Below, piece after piece: positions 42,616-51,833 of a stretch of DNA of 64,000 bases. Under the pieces are notes generated by a model, which had not been told where the DNA came from, searched no databases, and saw only the letters and a list, made by a program, of their open reading frames with translations. Source of the stretch: Schlegelella_A sp036263655 (GTDB lineage: Bacteria; Pseudomonadota; Gammaproteobacteria; Burkholderiales; Burkholderiaceae_C); assembly GCA_036263655.1 (NCBI GenBank), contig DATAGP010000038.1, positions 62,001 through 126,000 of the forward strand. Direction: 5' to 3'. The position numbers and the translations under genes were made by a program. Positions within the stretch are counted from its first letter, which is position 1. Each line of letters starts with the position of its first letter.

Positions 42616-44627
42616 ACACCGCGCCGATCCGCCCTGCACGCATCGCCTGCGATCCGGACGGCACGCCCCGCTCGCTCGACTTCGGCGACATCTACCACCC
42701 GCGCGAAGGTGCACGGTCCCAGGCGCGCCACGTGTTCCTGGCCGGCAACGACCTGCCGGCGCGATGGGCCGGTCGCGAGCGCTTCGTCGTCCTCGAGACC
42801 GGCTTCGGGCTCGGCAACAGCTTCCTCGCGACGTGGGAGGCGTGGAAGGCCGATCCCGAACGCTGCAAGACGCTGGTGTTCATCTCCATCGAGGCGAGGC
42901 CGCCGACGGGCGAGGTGCTGACCGGCATGCCGCGCGACACGGGGCTCGCTCCCTTGGCCGCCGAGCTCGCCGGCCAGTGGCCGCCGCTGACCTGGAACCT
43001 GCACCGACTCGACTTCGAACGAGGTGCGGTGCAGCTGTCGCTGGCCTTCGGCGATGTCGCCGCCTGGCTGCCCCAGCTGACCGCGGAGGTCGACGCGTTC
43101 TTCCTCGACGGCTTCGCCCCGGCCGTCAATCCGGGCATGTGGGACCCGCGGCTCTTCAAGGCCATGGCGCGCCTGGCAGGCCGCGGCGCAACCGCCGCGA
43201 CCTGGACCGCGGCACGCCCGGTGCGCGACGGCTTGCGGAACGCCGGGTTCGAGGTTCGTCCCGGCGCCGGCGTCGGCCACAAGCGCGACATCACCCTCGC
43301 CCGCTTCGCGCCCCGGTCTCCTCCTCGCAGGTCGCCGCGACAGCTCGCCGGCCGCCCCGCCGCCGGAGGCTCCCCTGCCCACCCGATCGTCGTCGTCGGT
43401 GCCGGCCTGGCCGGCTGCGCCCTGGCCTCGGCGCTCGCCGAGCAAGGTCGGCACATCCTTGTGCTCGAGCGCCGGTCGCAGGCGGCGAGCGAAGGCTCGG
43501 GCAACCCGGCCGGGATCCTGCACGGCGTCGTCCATGCCGCCGACAACCGCCACGCCCGCTTCTACCGGGCCGCTACGCTCGCTGCGCAGGCCGCCGTCCA
43601 GGCAGCGATCGAGGAGCAAGGCGTCGCCGGCAGCCTGGCCGGGCTCCTGCGCCTCGAGCACGGCGCGGGCGGGATCCGGCGCATGCAGGCGGTGCTGGAC
43701 CGTCTGGGACTGCCCGGCGACTACGTTCAGGCGCTCGACGTCGCCGCCGCGGCAGAGCGGGCGGGCGTGCCGCTCCCGGCGCCGGCCTGGTACTACCCGC
43801 AAGGCGGCTGGGTCGATCCGGGCGCCCTGGCGCGCTCCTTCCTCGTCCGGGCGGGTGACCGGGCTCGCCTCGCCGTCGGCTGTCGCGTCGCCGGGCTGCG
43901 CCGGAACGGCGATCGCTGGACGGTGCTCGACGCCCAGGGTGGAGCGATCGCCGAAGCCGCCGTCGTCGTCCTCGCGAACGCCAGCGAAGCGCTCGGCCTC
44001 CTCGGCAGCCAGGCATGGCCCCTCGAGACGAGCCGCGGCCAGCTCACGGGTGTCGACGTCGATCCGGGGTGGACGGCTCTGCTGCCGCGGATTCCGGTGG
44101 CGGGCGCCGGCTACGTCCTGCCGCCGATCGACGGCAAGCTCTGGTGCGGTGCCAGTTCTCAGGGCGGCGTCGACGATCGATCGTCGACGCCTGCCGACCA
44201 TCGGCACAACCTGGAACGGCTCCGGGCGCTGCTCGGCCCGGTGCCTTCGGTGGAGGTGGGAAGCCTGGCCGGCCGCGCCGCGTTCCGCTGCGTCGCCGTG
44301 GACCGACTGCCCGTGATCGGCGCCGTCCCGTCGCTGCACGATCCCGACGCCGGTCGGCTCGATCAGCCGCGCCTGGTGCCTCGGGAGCCGGGGCTTTTCG
44401 TGTTCACGGCGCTCGGATCACGCGGCATCGCCACATCGGTGCTCGGCGCCCGAATGCTGGCCGCCGCGATCACGGGCGCGCCGTCGCCGGTGGAGACGGA
44501 CCTGCTCGATGCCGTCGATCCGGCACGCTTTCAGGTTCGGACGTTCCGGCGCGGTGCTGCGGCGGAGCCGGCCGCGGACGCCGCTCAGCCGCCGGTGGGG
44601 CCCATGGCGGGGTCGGCCGGCGCCTGA
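42612..44627 (+). CDS. mnmC: bifunctional tRNA 5-methylaminomethyl-2-thiouridine synthase MnmC
   Basis: MnmC completes the mnm5s2U34 modification in tRNA. Residues 1 to about 235 are the methyltransferase domain (SAM motif LETGFGLGNSF, DAFFLDGFAP). Residues from about 257 are the FAD oxidoreductase domain (VVVGAGLAGCALASALAEQG, EGSGNPAGILHGVVH) that removes the carboxymethyl group. The 671-residue length is right for the fused enzyme. A GTG start overlaps the previous stop. The 3' end overlaps a small convergent gene by 43 bases. Confidence 0.95.
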   Translation: MNTAPIRPARIACDPDGTPRSLDFGDIYHPREGARSQARHVFLAGNDLPARWAGRERFVVLETGFGLGNSFLATWEAWKADPERCKTLVFISIEARPPTGEVLTGMPRDTGLAPLAAELAGQWPPLTWNLHRLDFERGAVQLSLAFGDVAAWLPQLTAEVDAFFLDGFAPAVNPGMWDPRLFKAMARLAGRGATAATWTAARPVRDGLRNAGFEVRPGAGVGHKRDITLARFAPRSPPRRSPRQLAGRPAAGGSPAHPIVVVGAGLAGCALASALAEQGRHILVLERRSQAASEGSGNPAGILHGVVHAADNRHARFYRAATLAAQAAVQAAIEEQGVAGSLAGLLRLEHGAGGIRRMQAVLDRLGLPGDYVQALDVAAAAERAGVPLPAPAWYYPQGGWVDPGALARSFLVRAGDRARLAVGCRVAGLRRNGDRWTVLDAQGGAIAEAAVVVLANASEALGLLGSQAWPLETSRGQLTGVDVDPGWTALLPRIPVAGAGYVLPPIDGKLWCGASSQGGVDDRSSTPADHRHNLERLRALLGPVPSVEVGSLAGRAAFRCVAVDRLPVIGAVPSLHDPDAGRLDQPRLVPREPGLFVFTALGSRGIATSVLGARMLAAAITGAPSPVETDLLDAVDPARFQVRTFRRGAAAEPAADAAQPPVGPMAGSAGA

Positions 44628-44770
44628 TTGACGGGTTGCCCCTCGGCCGCGGAGTCGGCGCCGGGCGCCGCGACCTTGCGGTCGGCCTTTTCCTTCTCCT
44701 TTTCTTCCTTCTTCTTCTTCTTGGCCAGCTCGCGCTGGCGCTTCTCGAACGAATAGTTGGGTTTTGCCAC
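44585..44770 (-). CDS. small lysine-rich conserved protein
   Basis: A 61-residue protein beginning (GTG) AKPNYSFEKRQRELAKKKKK, extremely rich in Lys/Glu for the first 32 residues and Pro/Ala/Gly-rich after. The AKPNYSFEKRQRE start is a widespread motif in small proteins of beta- and gammaproteobacteria with unknown role, probably nucleic-acid or ribosome associated. AAGGAC precedes the GTG. It overlaps the last 43 bases of mnmC on the opposite strand. Confidence 0.7.
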   Translation of the reverse strand: MAKPNYSFEKRQRELAKKKKKEEKEKEKADRKVAAPGADSAAEGQPVNQAPADPAMGPTGG

Positions 44771-44848
44771 GGACCGTCCTTCCTGGGAGCTGCACGGAAC
44801 GTGCACGTTCCCGAGGTTACGCGGTTTTCCGAGTGCCGCCGGCGGTGC

Positions 44849-45508
44849 TCAGAAAGCCAGACTGCGGACGCCCTGGGCGGTCCCAAGCAGGCAGACCGCG
44901 GCCCGGTGGCGGGCGAAGATGCCGACGCAGACGACGCCCGGCCACTGGTTGACCTCGCGCTCGAGGCCCGGCGGGTCGACGATGGCAAGCCCGTGGACGT
45001 CGAGGATCGCGCCGCCGTTGTCGGTGACCACGCCCTCGCGCAGACGGGCCGAGCCGCCCATGGCGGCAAAGCGGCGCGCGATCTGCGCCGCGGCCATGGG
45101 GATCACCTCGACGGGCAACGGAAAGCGGCCCAGCCGCTCGACGAGCTTGGACTCGTCGGCGATGCAGACGAAGCGAGGGCTGAGGTCGGCGACGATCTTC
45201 TCGCGCGTGAGCGCCGCACCGCCGCCCTTGATCATGCAGCCGTTGCCGTCGATCTCGTCGGCGCCGTCGATGTAGACGGGCAGCGACTCGACCTCCGCGG
45301 CCTCGCAGACGCGGATGCCGTGGCGGGCCAGGCGAGCGGTGCTCGCCGAGCTGCTCGAGACGGCGCCGGCGATGGAAACGCGGCCCTCCGCGAGCGCGTC
45401 GATGAAGCAGTTGACCGTCGAGCCGGAGCCGACGCCGATGATCGCGCCGAGCGGCACGTGCTCGAGCGCGGCGCGGCCGACGAGGACCTTGAGCTCGTCG
45501 TGCGTCAT
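44849..45508 (-). CDS. rpiA: ribose-5-phosphate isomerase A
   Basis: RpiA interconverts ribose-5-phosphate and ribulose-5-phosphate in the pentose phosphate pathway. The 219-residue protein carries GVGSGSTVNCFI (phosphate loop), YIDGADEIDGNG with the catalytic aspartate, and KGGGAALTREKI with the catalytic Glu/Lys. The ATG at 45508 overlaps the fumC stop (ATGA). Confidence 0.96.
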   Translation of the reverse strand: MTHDELKVLVGRAALEHVPLGAIIGVGSGSTVNCFIDALAEGRVSIAGAVSSSSASTARLARHGIRVCEAAEVESLPVYIDGADEIDGNGCMIKGGGAALTREKIVADLSPRFVCIADESKLVERLGRFPLPVEVIPMAAAQIARRFAAMGGSARLREGVVTDNGGAILDVHGLAIVDPPGLEREVNQWPGVVCVGIFARHRAAVCLLGTAQGVRSLAF

Positions 45509-46926
45509 CGCGGCTGCGCCGTCGCCGCGTTCGGAGCGGCAGCGCCGACCATCCGCTCGGCGACGACCCACTCGTCGAACTGCTCGCCGGTGAGCCAGCC
45601 CGACCGCACCGCGGCGTCGCGCAAGGTGCTGCCGCTGCGGTGCGCTTCCTTGGCGATCTTGGCCGCCTTGTCGTAGCCGATGTGCGGGTTCAGGGCCGTG
45701 ACCAGCATCAGCGACCGGCGCACCAGCTCGTCGATGCGCTCCCGATCGGGCTCGATGCCGCGGGCGCAGTGCTCGTCGAAGCTGCGCGCTCCGTCGGCGA
45801 GGAGGCGTGCGCTCTGCAGGAAGTTGTGGATCAGCATCGGCTTGAAGACGTTCAGCTCGAAGTTGCCGGATGCGCCGCCGATGTTGATGGCGACGTCGTT
45901 GCCGAAGACCTGCGCGGCCAGCATCGTCACTGCCTCGCACTGGGTCGGGTTCACCTTGCCCGGCATGATCGAGCTGCCCGGCTCGTTCTCGGGGATGCGG
46001 ATCTCGCCGAGGCCCGAGCGCGGCCCGGAAGCGAGCCAGCGGACGTCGTTGGCGATCTTGGTGAAGGACGCTGCCAGCGTCTTCAACGCGCCGTGCGCGT
46101 GGACGATCGCGTCATGCGCGGCCAGCGCCTCGAACTTGTTCGGCGCCGACACGAACGGCAGCCCGGTGCGCCTGGCGAGCTCCGCAGCGACGCGCTCGCC
46201 GAACTGCGGCGGGGCGTTTAGGCCGGTGCCCACCGCGGTGCCGCCGAGCGCCAGCTCGCACAGGTGCGGCAGGCTCGCCTCGACGTGGCGCAGGCCGTGC
46301 TCGAGCTGGGCGACCCAGCCCGAGATCTCCTGGCCGAGCGTCAGCGGCGTCGCGTCCTGCAGGTGCGTGCGGCCGATCTTGACGATGCCTGCGTAGTCGC
46401 GCGCCTTCGCTGCGAGCGTGTCGCGCAAGGCCGCGACCGCCGGGACGAGCCGCGTCTGCAAGGCCTCCACCGCGGCGACGCTCATCGCCGTCGGGAACAC
46501 GTCGTTCGACGACTGGCTCCGGTTCACCTCGTCGTTCGGATGCACCAGCCGGGCGTTGCCCAGGGGGCCGCCGAGACGTTGCGAGGCGCGGTTGGCGAGC
46601 ACCTCGTTCATGTTCATGTTGCTCTGGGTGCCGGAGCCGGTCTGCCAGACCGACAACGGGAACTCGCCGTCGTGCGCCCCTTCGAGGACTTCGTCGGCGG
46701 CGGCGACGATGGCCTCGGCCTTGCGTCCATCGAGCAGGCCCAGCTCGCCGTTGACGACGGCCGCGCTGCGCTTCACGAGCGCCAGCGCGCGCAGCAGCTC
46801 CCGAGGCATCTTCTCGGTCGAGATGTCGAAGTGGTGGAGCGAACGCTGCGTCTGCGCACCCCACAGGCGTTCGGCGGGGACGCCGATCTCGCCGAACGTG
46901 TCGTTTTCGATGCGGTGGTCGGTCAT
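45505..46926 (-). CDS. fumC: class II fumarate hydratase
   Basis: FumC is the iron-independent TCA-cycle fumarase. The 473-residue protein has SGTQSNMNMNEVLANRA, the histidine region KIGRTHLQDATP, and the catalytic serine loop GSSIMPGKVNPTQCE. It is the first gene of a fumC-rpiA pair and diverges from pyrD across 51 bases, so both promoters must lie in or overlap that gap. Confidence 0.96.
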   Translation of the reverse strand: MTDHRIENDTFGEIGVPAERLWGAQTQRSLHHFDISTEKMPRELLRALALVKRSAAVVNGELGLLDGRKAEAIVAAADEVLEGAHDGEFPLSVWQTGSGTQSNMNMNEVLANRASQRLGGPLGNARLVHPNDEVNRSQSSNDVFPTAMSVAAVEALQTRLVPAVAALRDTLAAKARDYAGIVKIGRTHLQDATPLTLGQEISGWVAQLEHGLRHVEASLPHLCELALGGTAVGTGLNAPPQFGERVAAELARRTGLPFVSAPNKFEALAAHDAIVHAHGALKTLAASFTKIANDVRWLASGPRSGLGEIRIPENEPGSSIMPGKVNPTQCEAVTMLAAQVFGNDVAINIGGASGNFELNVFKPMLIHNFLQSARLLADGARSFDEHCARGIEPDRERIDELVRRSLMLVTALNPHIGYDKAAKIAKEAHRSGSTLRDAAVRSGWLTGEQFDEWVVAERMVGAAAPNAATAQPR

Positions 46927-46977
46927 GGCGGGATCCTCGCACCCAGTATGCAACGGCGATGCCAGAATCGCCGGCGC

Positions 46978-48015
46978 ATGCCGCTCATCCCCTATCCGCT
47001 GGCCCGACCGTTTCTCTTCGGGCTCGACCCGGAGCAAGCGCATGACCTGACCCTCGGCGCACTGGCCGCCGTGCAGAGGACGCCGCTGGTCTGCGCCGTC
47101 GCCCAGGAACGGATCGCCGACCCGGTGACGCTGGCCGGAATCACCTTCCCCAACCGCGTCGGGCTGGCGGCCGGTCTCGACAAGAACGGGCGCTGCATCG
47201 ACGCCTTCGGTGCGATGGGCTTCGGCAGCGTCGAGGTCGGCACGGTGACGCCGCTGCCGCAGCCCGGCAATCCGAAGCCGCGCATCTTTCGCTTGCCGGA
47301 AGCGCAGGCGCTCATCAACCGGCTCGGCTTCAACAACGACGGCCTGGCGGCATTCGTCGCCAACGTGCGCCAGGCGCGCTTTGGACGCAGCGGCGGCATC
47401 CTCGGGCTGAACATCGGCAAGAACGCGGCGACGCCGATCGAGCGCGCCGCCGACGACTACCTGGCCTGCCTCGCCGGCGTCTACCCGCACGCCGACTACG
47501 TCACCGTCAACATCTCGAGCCCCAACACGCAGGGCTTGCGCGACCTGCAGGGCGAGGCCTCGCTCGATGCGCTGCTCGGCACCCTGCAGGCGCGACGCCG
47601 CGAGCTCGCCGACCAGCACCGCCGCGTCGTTCCCATCTTCGTGAAGATCGCGCCCGACCTCGACTCGACCCAGATCGCGACGGTCGGCGCCGCGCTGCAA
47701 CGCCACGGCATCGACGGCGTCATCGCGACGAACACGACGCTGAGCCGCGATGCCGTGGCCGGCCATCCGCACGCGGCCGAGGGCGGCGGGCTCTCGGGCG
47801 CACCGCTGCTCACGGCGTCGAACCGGGTCATCGCGGCGCTGCGCGCGGCGCTCGGGCCGGCCTATCCGATCATCGGCGTCGGCGGCGTGACGAGCCCCGC
47901 GAGCGCCCGCGCCAAGCGCGCCGCCGGGGCCGACCTGGTCCAGATCTACACCGGTTTCATCTATGCCGGCCCGAGCCTGGTGACCCAGGTGGCACGGGCG
48001 CTCGCCACCCCATGA
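46978..48015 (+). CDS. pyrD: dihydroorotate dehydrogenase (quinone), class 2
   Basis: PyrD oxidises dihydroorotate to orotate using membrane quinone in pyrimidine synthesis. The 345-residue protein has the N-terminal helical membrane-association segment of class 2 enzymes (PYPLARPFLFGLDPEQAHD), GLAAGLDKNG, the catalytic serine in VNISSPNTQGLRDLQ, and FMN-binding GVGGVTSP. Its stop overlaps the next start (ATGA at 48012). Confidence 0.96.
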   Translation: MPLIPYPLARPFLFGLDPEQAHDLTLGALAAVQRTPLVCAVAQERIADPVTLAGITFPNRVGLAAGLDKNGRCIDAFGAMGFGSVEVGTVTPLPQPGNPKPRIFRLPEAQALINRLGFNNDGLAAFVANVRQARFGRSGGILGLNIGKNAATPIERAADDYLACLAGVYPHADYVTVNISSPNTQGLRDLQGEASLDALLGTLQARRRELADQHRRVVPIFVKIAPDLDSTQIATVGAALQRHGIDGVIATNTTLSRDAVAGHPHAAEGGGLSGAPLLTASNRVIAALRAALGPAYPIIGVGGVTSPASARAKRAAGADLVQIYTGFIYAGPSLVTQVARALATP

Positions 48016-49409
48016 TGCGATCTCCCCTGAACGTCTTCCATCACCTGTGCCTCGCGGCGCTGATCGCGCTCCTCGGAGGCTGCAACTCGCTGCCGGTGGT
48101 CTCGAGGGACCTCGTGCGCGTCGATCCGAACGGGGTGCAGCTCCGCGCCGCGAGCGGAAGAATCCTCAGCCCGCAACGCAGCCGCGAGATCATCGAGCGG
48201 CTGTCCGCCGGCGGCACGCAAACGGACATCCTCACGCGGCACCTGGCGGTCGAGGAAGCCGTCGCCGGCGCGCCGCTCACCCTCGGCAATCGGGCCGTGC
48301 TCCTCGAGGACGGGCCTGCCACCTACGCCGCCATGTTCGCCGCCATCGACGCGGCGCGCGACCACGTCAACATGGAGACCTACATCCTCGAGGACGACGA
48401 GGTCGGGCGCAGGTTCGCAGACGCGCTGCTGCGCAAGCAGGCCGAGGGCGTGCAGGTCAACCTCATCCACGACAGCGTCGGCACGCTCGGCACGCCGAAG
48501 GCGTTCTTCAAGCGCCTGACCGATGCCGGCATCCAGGTCCTCGAGTTCAATCCGGTGAATCCTTTGACCGCCAAGGCCGGCTGGGACATCAACCAGCGCG
48601 ATCACCGGAAGATGCTGATCACCGACGGCAGGACGGCGATCATGGGCGGCATCAACATCAGCAACGTCTACTCCGGAGCGTCCGCCAGCCGCGGCAGCTC
48701 GCGGGGCGGCAAGGAAGCACTGCCGTGGCGCGACACCGACCTGCTGCTCGAGGGCCCGGTCGTCGCGACGCTGCAGAAGCTCTTCTTCGAGACCTGGGAG
48801 AAGCAGAAGGGCCCGCCGGTCGCGCCGCGCCAGTACTACCCGCCTCTTGCGCCCCGGGGCAAGGAGGTGGTCCGCGCCATCGGCAGCACCCCCGACGAGC
48901 CGTTCAGCCAGATCTACGTGACGCTCATCTCGGCCATCAACAGCGCCGAGTCCGAGATCTTCGTCACCAACGCCTACTTCGTCCCCGATCCGCAGTTCAT
49001 GGACGCGCTGATGAACGCCGCCAGACGAGGCGTCGACGTGCGGATGATCCTGCCGAGCACGAGCGATTCCTCTCTCGTGTTCCACGCCGGCCGCTCCAAG
49101 TACGAGCCCCTGCTGCGCGCGGGGATCAAGATCTACGAGCGGCAGGACGCACTGCTTCACGCCAAGACCGCCTTCATCGACGGCGTCTGGTCCACGGTCG
49201 GCTCGACCAATCTCGACTGGCGCAGCTTCCTACACAACCAGGAGTTGACCGCTGTCATCCTGGGGACGGACTTCGGCGGGAAGATGCGGGCGGCGTTCGA
49301 ACGCGACCTGGCCGCCTCGCGCGCCATCACCCTCGACGACTGGCTGCGCCGGCCGGTCGGCGTCCGGCTCAAGGAAATGTTCGGCCGAATCTGGGAATAT
49401 TGGTTGTGA
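48012..49409 (+). CDS. ClsC-like phospholipase D/cardiolipin synthase lipoprotein
   Basis: A 465-residue protein with an N-terminal signal sequence and lipobox LLGGC (C24), and two PLD HKD motifs (RDHRKMLITDGRTAIMGG; LLHAKTAFIDGVWSTVGSTNLD). Family members condense phosphatidylglycerol or PG/PE into cardiolipin (ClsC) or act as phospholipases. The lipobox would place it on the periplasmic face, unlike E. coli ClsC. It is coupled to pyrD and to the downstream secreted protein (GTGA). Confidence 0.85.
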   Translation: MMRSPLNVFHHLCLAALIALLGGCNSLPVVSRDLVRVDPNGVQLRAASGRILSPQRSREIIERLSAGGTQTDILTRHLAVEEAVAGAPLTLGNRAVLLEDGPATYAAMFAAIDAARDHVNMETYILEDDEVGRRFADALLRKQAEGVQVNLIHDSVGTLGTPKAFFKRLTDAGIQVLEFNPVNPLTAKAGWDINQRDHRKMLITDGRTAIMGGINISNVYSGASASRGSSRGGKEALPWRDTDLLLEGPVVATLQKLFFETWEKQKGPPVAPRQYYPPLAPRGKEVVRAIGSTPDEPFSQIYVTLISAINSAESEIFVTNAYFVPDPQFMDALMNAARRGVDVRMILPSTSDSSLVFHAGRSKYEPLLRAGIKIYERQDALLHAKTAFIDGVWSTVGSTNLDWRSFLHNQELTAVILGTDFGGKMRAAFERDLAASRAITLDDWLRRPVGVRLKEMFGRIWEYWL

Positions 49410-50290
49410 GAATCACCTTCGCAGCTCCCCGCTGGCGCGGTGCCTGGGTCGCGCTGGCGCTGCTGCTCGGGCTGGCCGGCCCCGCGCCGGCCCAGGACGC
49501 GCACGCCCTCCGGGCCCGCCATGCCGCGTTGCACGACCGGCTGGCGAACAACCAGTTCGGGCGGCCGCTCGCCCTCGAGTCCATGCAGACCGCGGGCGAC
49601 CTGAAAGGCGATGTCTACGCGGTGGTCGATCACCCGTTCGGGGTCGTGAACCAGGCGCTTCACTCGCCCGAGAACTGGTGCGACATCCTGATCCTCCACC
49701 TCAACGTGAAGCGCTGCAAGACCGAGGACGGCGGCAAGGTGATCACCCTCAGCGTCGGACGCAAGTTCGACCAGCCCATCGAGGATGCCTACGAGCTGGA
49801 GTTCGCCTACCAGGTCACGTCGACGAAATCAGACTATCTCCAGGTCCAGTTGACGGCGCCGGAGGGCCCGCTCAGCACCAAGAACTACCGCATCCTGGTC
49901 GAGGCCACGCCCGTCGACGCGCGACGCACCGTGATCCACATGTCGTACGCGTACGGCTACGGCTTCCCGGCGCGGATGGCGATGCAGACCTACCTGGCGA
50001 CGCTCGGCCGGGAGAAGGTCGGCTTCACCATCACCAACCACAAGCCCGACGGCAGGCCCGTGTACATCGGCGGCGTGCTCGGCCTGCTCGAGCGCAACAC
50101 GATGCGCTACTACCTGGCCATCGATGCCTACCTGGCAGCCTATGGCATGCCGCCCGCCGAGCAGGTGGAGCGCCGCATGCGGGAGTGGCACGCGAGCACC
50201 GAGCGTTACGCGCCGCAGCTGCGCGAGATGGAGCAGGCGGCCTATCTCGACATGAAGCGGAAGGAGATCCGCCGCCAGAAGCAGGGCTGA
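49406..50290 (+). CDS. secreted protein of unknown function
   Basis: A 294-residue protein with a signal peptide (about 1-28, ending GPAPAQ) and a mature domain with GDVYAVVDHPFGVVNQAL, a single CDILILHLNVKRC segment that could form a disulfide, and long amphipathic strands (LEFAYQVTSTKSDYLQVQL). The strand pattern and DHPF start suggest a START/SRPBCC-like lipid-binding fold, which is inference only. A GTG start overlaps the upstream lipoprotein stop (GTGA), so it is probably made together with the phospholipase D-like protein and may act in the same envelope-lipid process. Confidence 0.75.
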   Translation: MRITFAAPRWRGAWVALALLLGLAGPAPAQDAHALRARHAALHDRLANNQFGRPLALESMQTAGDLKGDVYAVVDHPFGVVNQALHSPENWCDILILHLNVKRCKTEDGGKVITLSVGRKFDQPIEDAYELEFAYQVTSTKSDYLQVQLTAPEGPLSTKNYRILVEATPVDARRTVIHMSYAYGYGFPARMAMQTYLATLGREKVGFTITNHKPDGRPVYIGGVLGLLERNTMRYYLAIDAYLAAYGMPPAEQVERRMREWHASTERYAPQLREMEQAAYLDMKRKEIRRQKQG

Positions 50291-50309
50291 GCCGCCGCGG
50301 CTCCCGCGC

Positions 50310-50951
50310 TCAGAAGCGCAGCGGCACGCCGGTCTTGGACTGCAGCTCCTCGCGCGTCACGCCGTCGGCGATCGTCGCCACCTGCAGGCCTTCGGGCGTG
50401 ACGTCGATGACCGCCAGGTCGGTGACGATGCGGTTGACGACCCCGACGCCGGTCAGCGGCAGCGTGCAGGCCGGCAGGATCTTCAGGTCGATCGTCCCGT
50501 CCTTCTTGCGGGCGACGTGCTCCATGAGGACGATCACGCGCTCGACGCCGGCGACCAGGTCCATCGCCCCGCCCATCCCCTTGACCATCTTGCCGGGGAT
50601 CATCCAGTTGGCGAGGTCGCCGCGCTCGCTCACCTGCATGGCGCCGAGGATCGACAGGTTGATCTTGCCGCCGCGGATCATGCCGAAGGACTCGTGCGAA
50701 CCGAAGATCGACGAGCCCGGAAGGGTGGTGACGGTCTGCTTGCCCGCATTGATGATGTCGGCGTCGACCTCGTCCTCGGTCGGGAAGGGGCCGATGCCGA
50801 GCATGCCGTTCTCGCTCTGCAGCCAGACCTCGATGCCCGGAGGCACGTGGTTGGCCACCAGCGTCGGCAGGCCGATGCCGAGATTGACGTAAAAGCCGTC
50901 CTGCAGCTCGGCGGCGGCACGCGCCGCCATCTGGTCGTGTGTCCAGGCCAT
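50310..50951 (-). CDS. scoB: succinyl-CoA:3-ketoacid CoA transferase, subunit B
   Basis: Subunit B of a family I CoA transferase, which moves CoA from succinyl-CoA to acetoacetate (ketone body use) or to 3-oxoadipate. The 213-residue protein has VNLGIGLPTLVANH and the catalytic glutamate in SENGMLGIGPFP (E47), then GGAMDLVAGV. It follows scoA by 2 bases. The pair could equally be a 3-oxoadipate CoA transferase (PcaJ); no aromatic pathway genes are present here, so SCOT is preferred. Confidence 0.9.
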   Translation of the reverse strand: MAWTHDQMAARAAAELQDGFYVNLGIGLPTLVANHVPPGIEVWLQSENGMLGIGPFPTEDEVDADIINAGKQTVTTLPGSSIFGSHESFGMIRGGKINLSILGAMQVSERGDLANWMIPGKMVKGMGGAMDLVAGVERVIVLMEHVARKKDGTIDLKILPACTLPLTGVGVVNRIVTDLAVIDVTPEGLQVATIADGVTREELQSKTGVPLRF

Positions 50952-50953
50952 GG

Positions 50954-51745
50954 TCAGGCTCCCTGCCTGTCGGCGGCCTTGGCGATCGCCTCGACCGTCT
51001 CGCGCGCCGCCTGCGCGGCGGCGGACCCGGCGGCTGCCTCCATCGGCGCGGCCGCCCGCAAGGTGCGCTTCTCGATGCGCTTTTCCGGCGAGGCGTTGAG
51101 CACCAGGCGATGGACGTAGATTCCGGGCAGGTGCACGGCATCGGGATCGATGGAGCCGGTCTCGACGATCTCCTCGACCTCGACGATGGTGACCTTTCCG
51201 GCCATCGCCACCGCCGGGTTGAAGTTGCGGGCCGTGCGGCGGAAGACGAGGTTCCCGCTCTTGTCGGCCTTGTGCGCCTTGACCAGCGAGACGTCCGGCA
51301 CCAGGGCACGCTCCATGACGTAGACGTGGCCGTCGAACTCGCGCGTCTCCTTGCCCTCGGCCACGAGCGTTCCCACCCCGGTGCGCGTGAAGAAGGCGGG
51401 AATGCCTGCTCCGCCGGCACGCAGCTTCTCGGCGAGCGTTCCCTGCGGCGTGAACTCGAGCTCGAGCTCACCGGCCAGGTACTGTCGTTCGAACTCCTTG
51501 TTCTCGCCGACGTAGCTCGAGATCATCCGCTTGATCTGGCGCGTCTCGAGCAGGAGGCCGAGCCCGAAGCCGTCCACGCCGGCGTTGTTGGAGATGACGC
51601 GCAGGTCCTTGACCCGCGAATCGCGCAAGCCCTCGATCAGCGCCTCGGGGATTCCGCACAGCCCGAAGCCGCCGACGGCCATCAGCTGCCCGTCGCGCAC
51701 CACACCGGCGAGCGCCGCGGCAGCGCTCGGAAAGATCTTGTTCAT
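50954..51745 (-). CDS. scoA: succinyl-CoA:3-ketoacid CoA transferase, subunit A
   Basis: The 263-residue CoA-binding subunit has the GGFGLCGIPEALI motif, NNAGVDGFGLGLLL, and GNLVFRRTARNFNP. A C-terminal Ala/Glu-rich tail (about 235-263) is longer than usual. ATG at 51745 starts MNKIFPSAAAAL; an upstream in-frame extension to 51859 overlaps the divergent thioesterase and is unlikely. It forms a two-gene unit with scoB. Confidence 0.9.
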   Translation of the reverse strand: MNKIFPSAAAALAGVVRDGQLMAVGGFGLCGIPEALIEGLRDSRVKDLRVISNNAGVDGFGLGLLLETRQIKRMISSYVGENKEFERQYLAGELELEFTPQGTLAEKLRAGGAGIPAFFTRTGVGTLVAEGKETREFDGHVYVMERALVPDVSLVKAHKADKSGNLVFRRTARNFNPAVAMAGKVTIVEVEEIVETGSIDPDAVHLPGIYVHRLVLNASPEKRIEKRTLRAAAPMEAAAGSAAAQAARETVEAIAKAADRQGA

Positions 51746-51833
51746 GCACCAGTCTCCAGGAGCCGTCTCGATGTCCAGCGGCGGATTATCCGTGCCTCGC
51801 CTGCCTAGAATCCCGGCGAAGGAGAAACGCACG

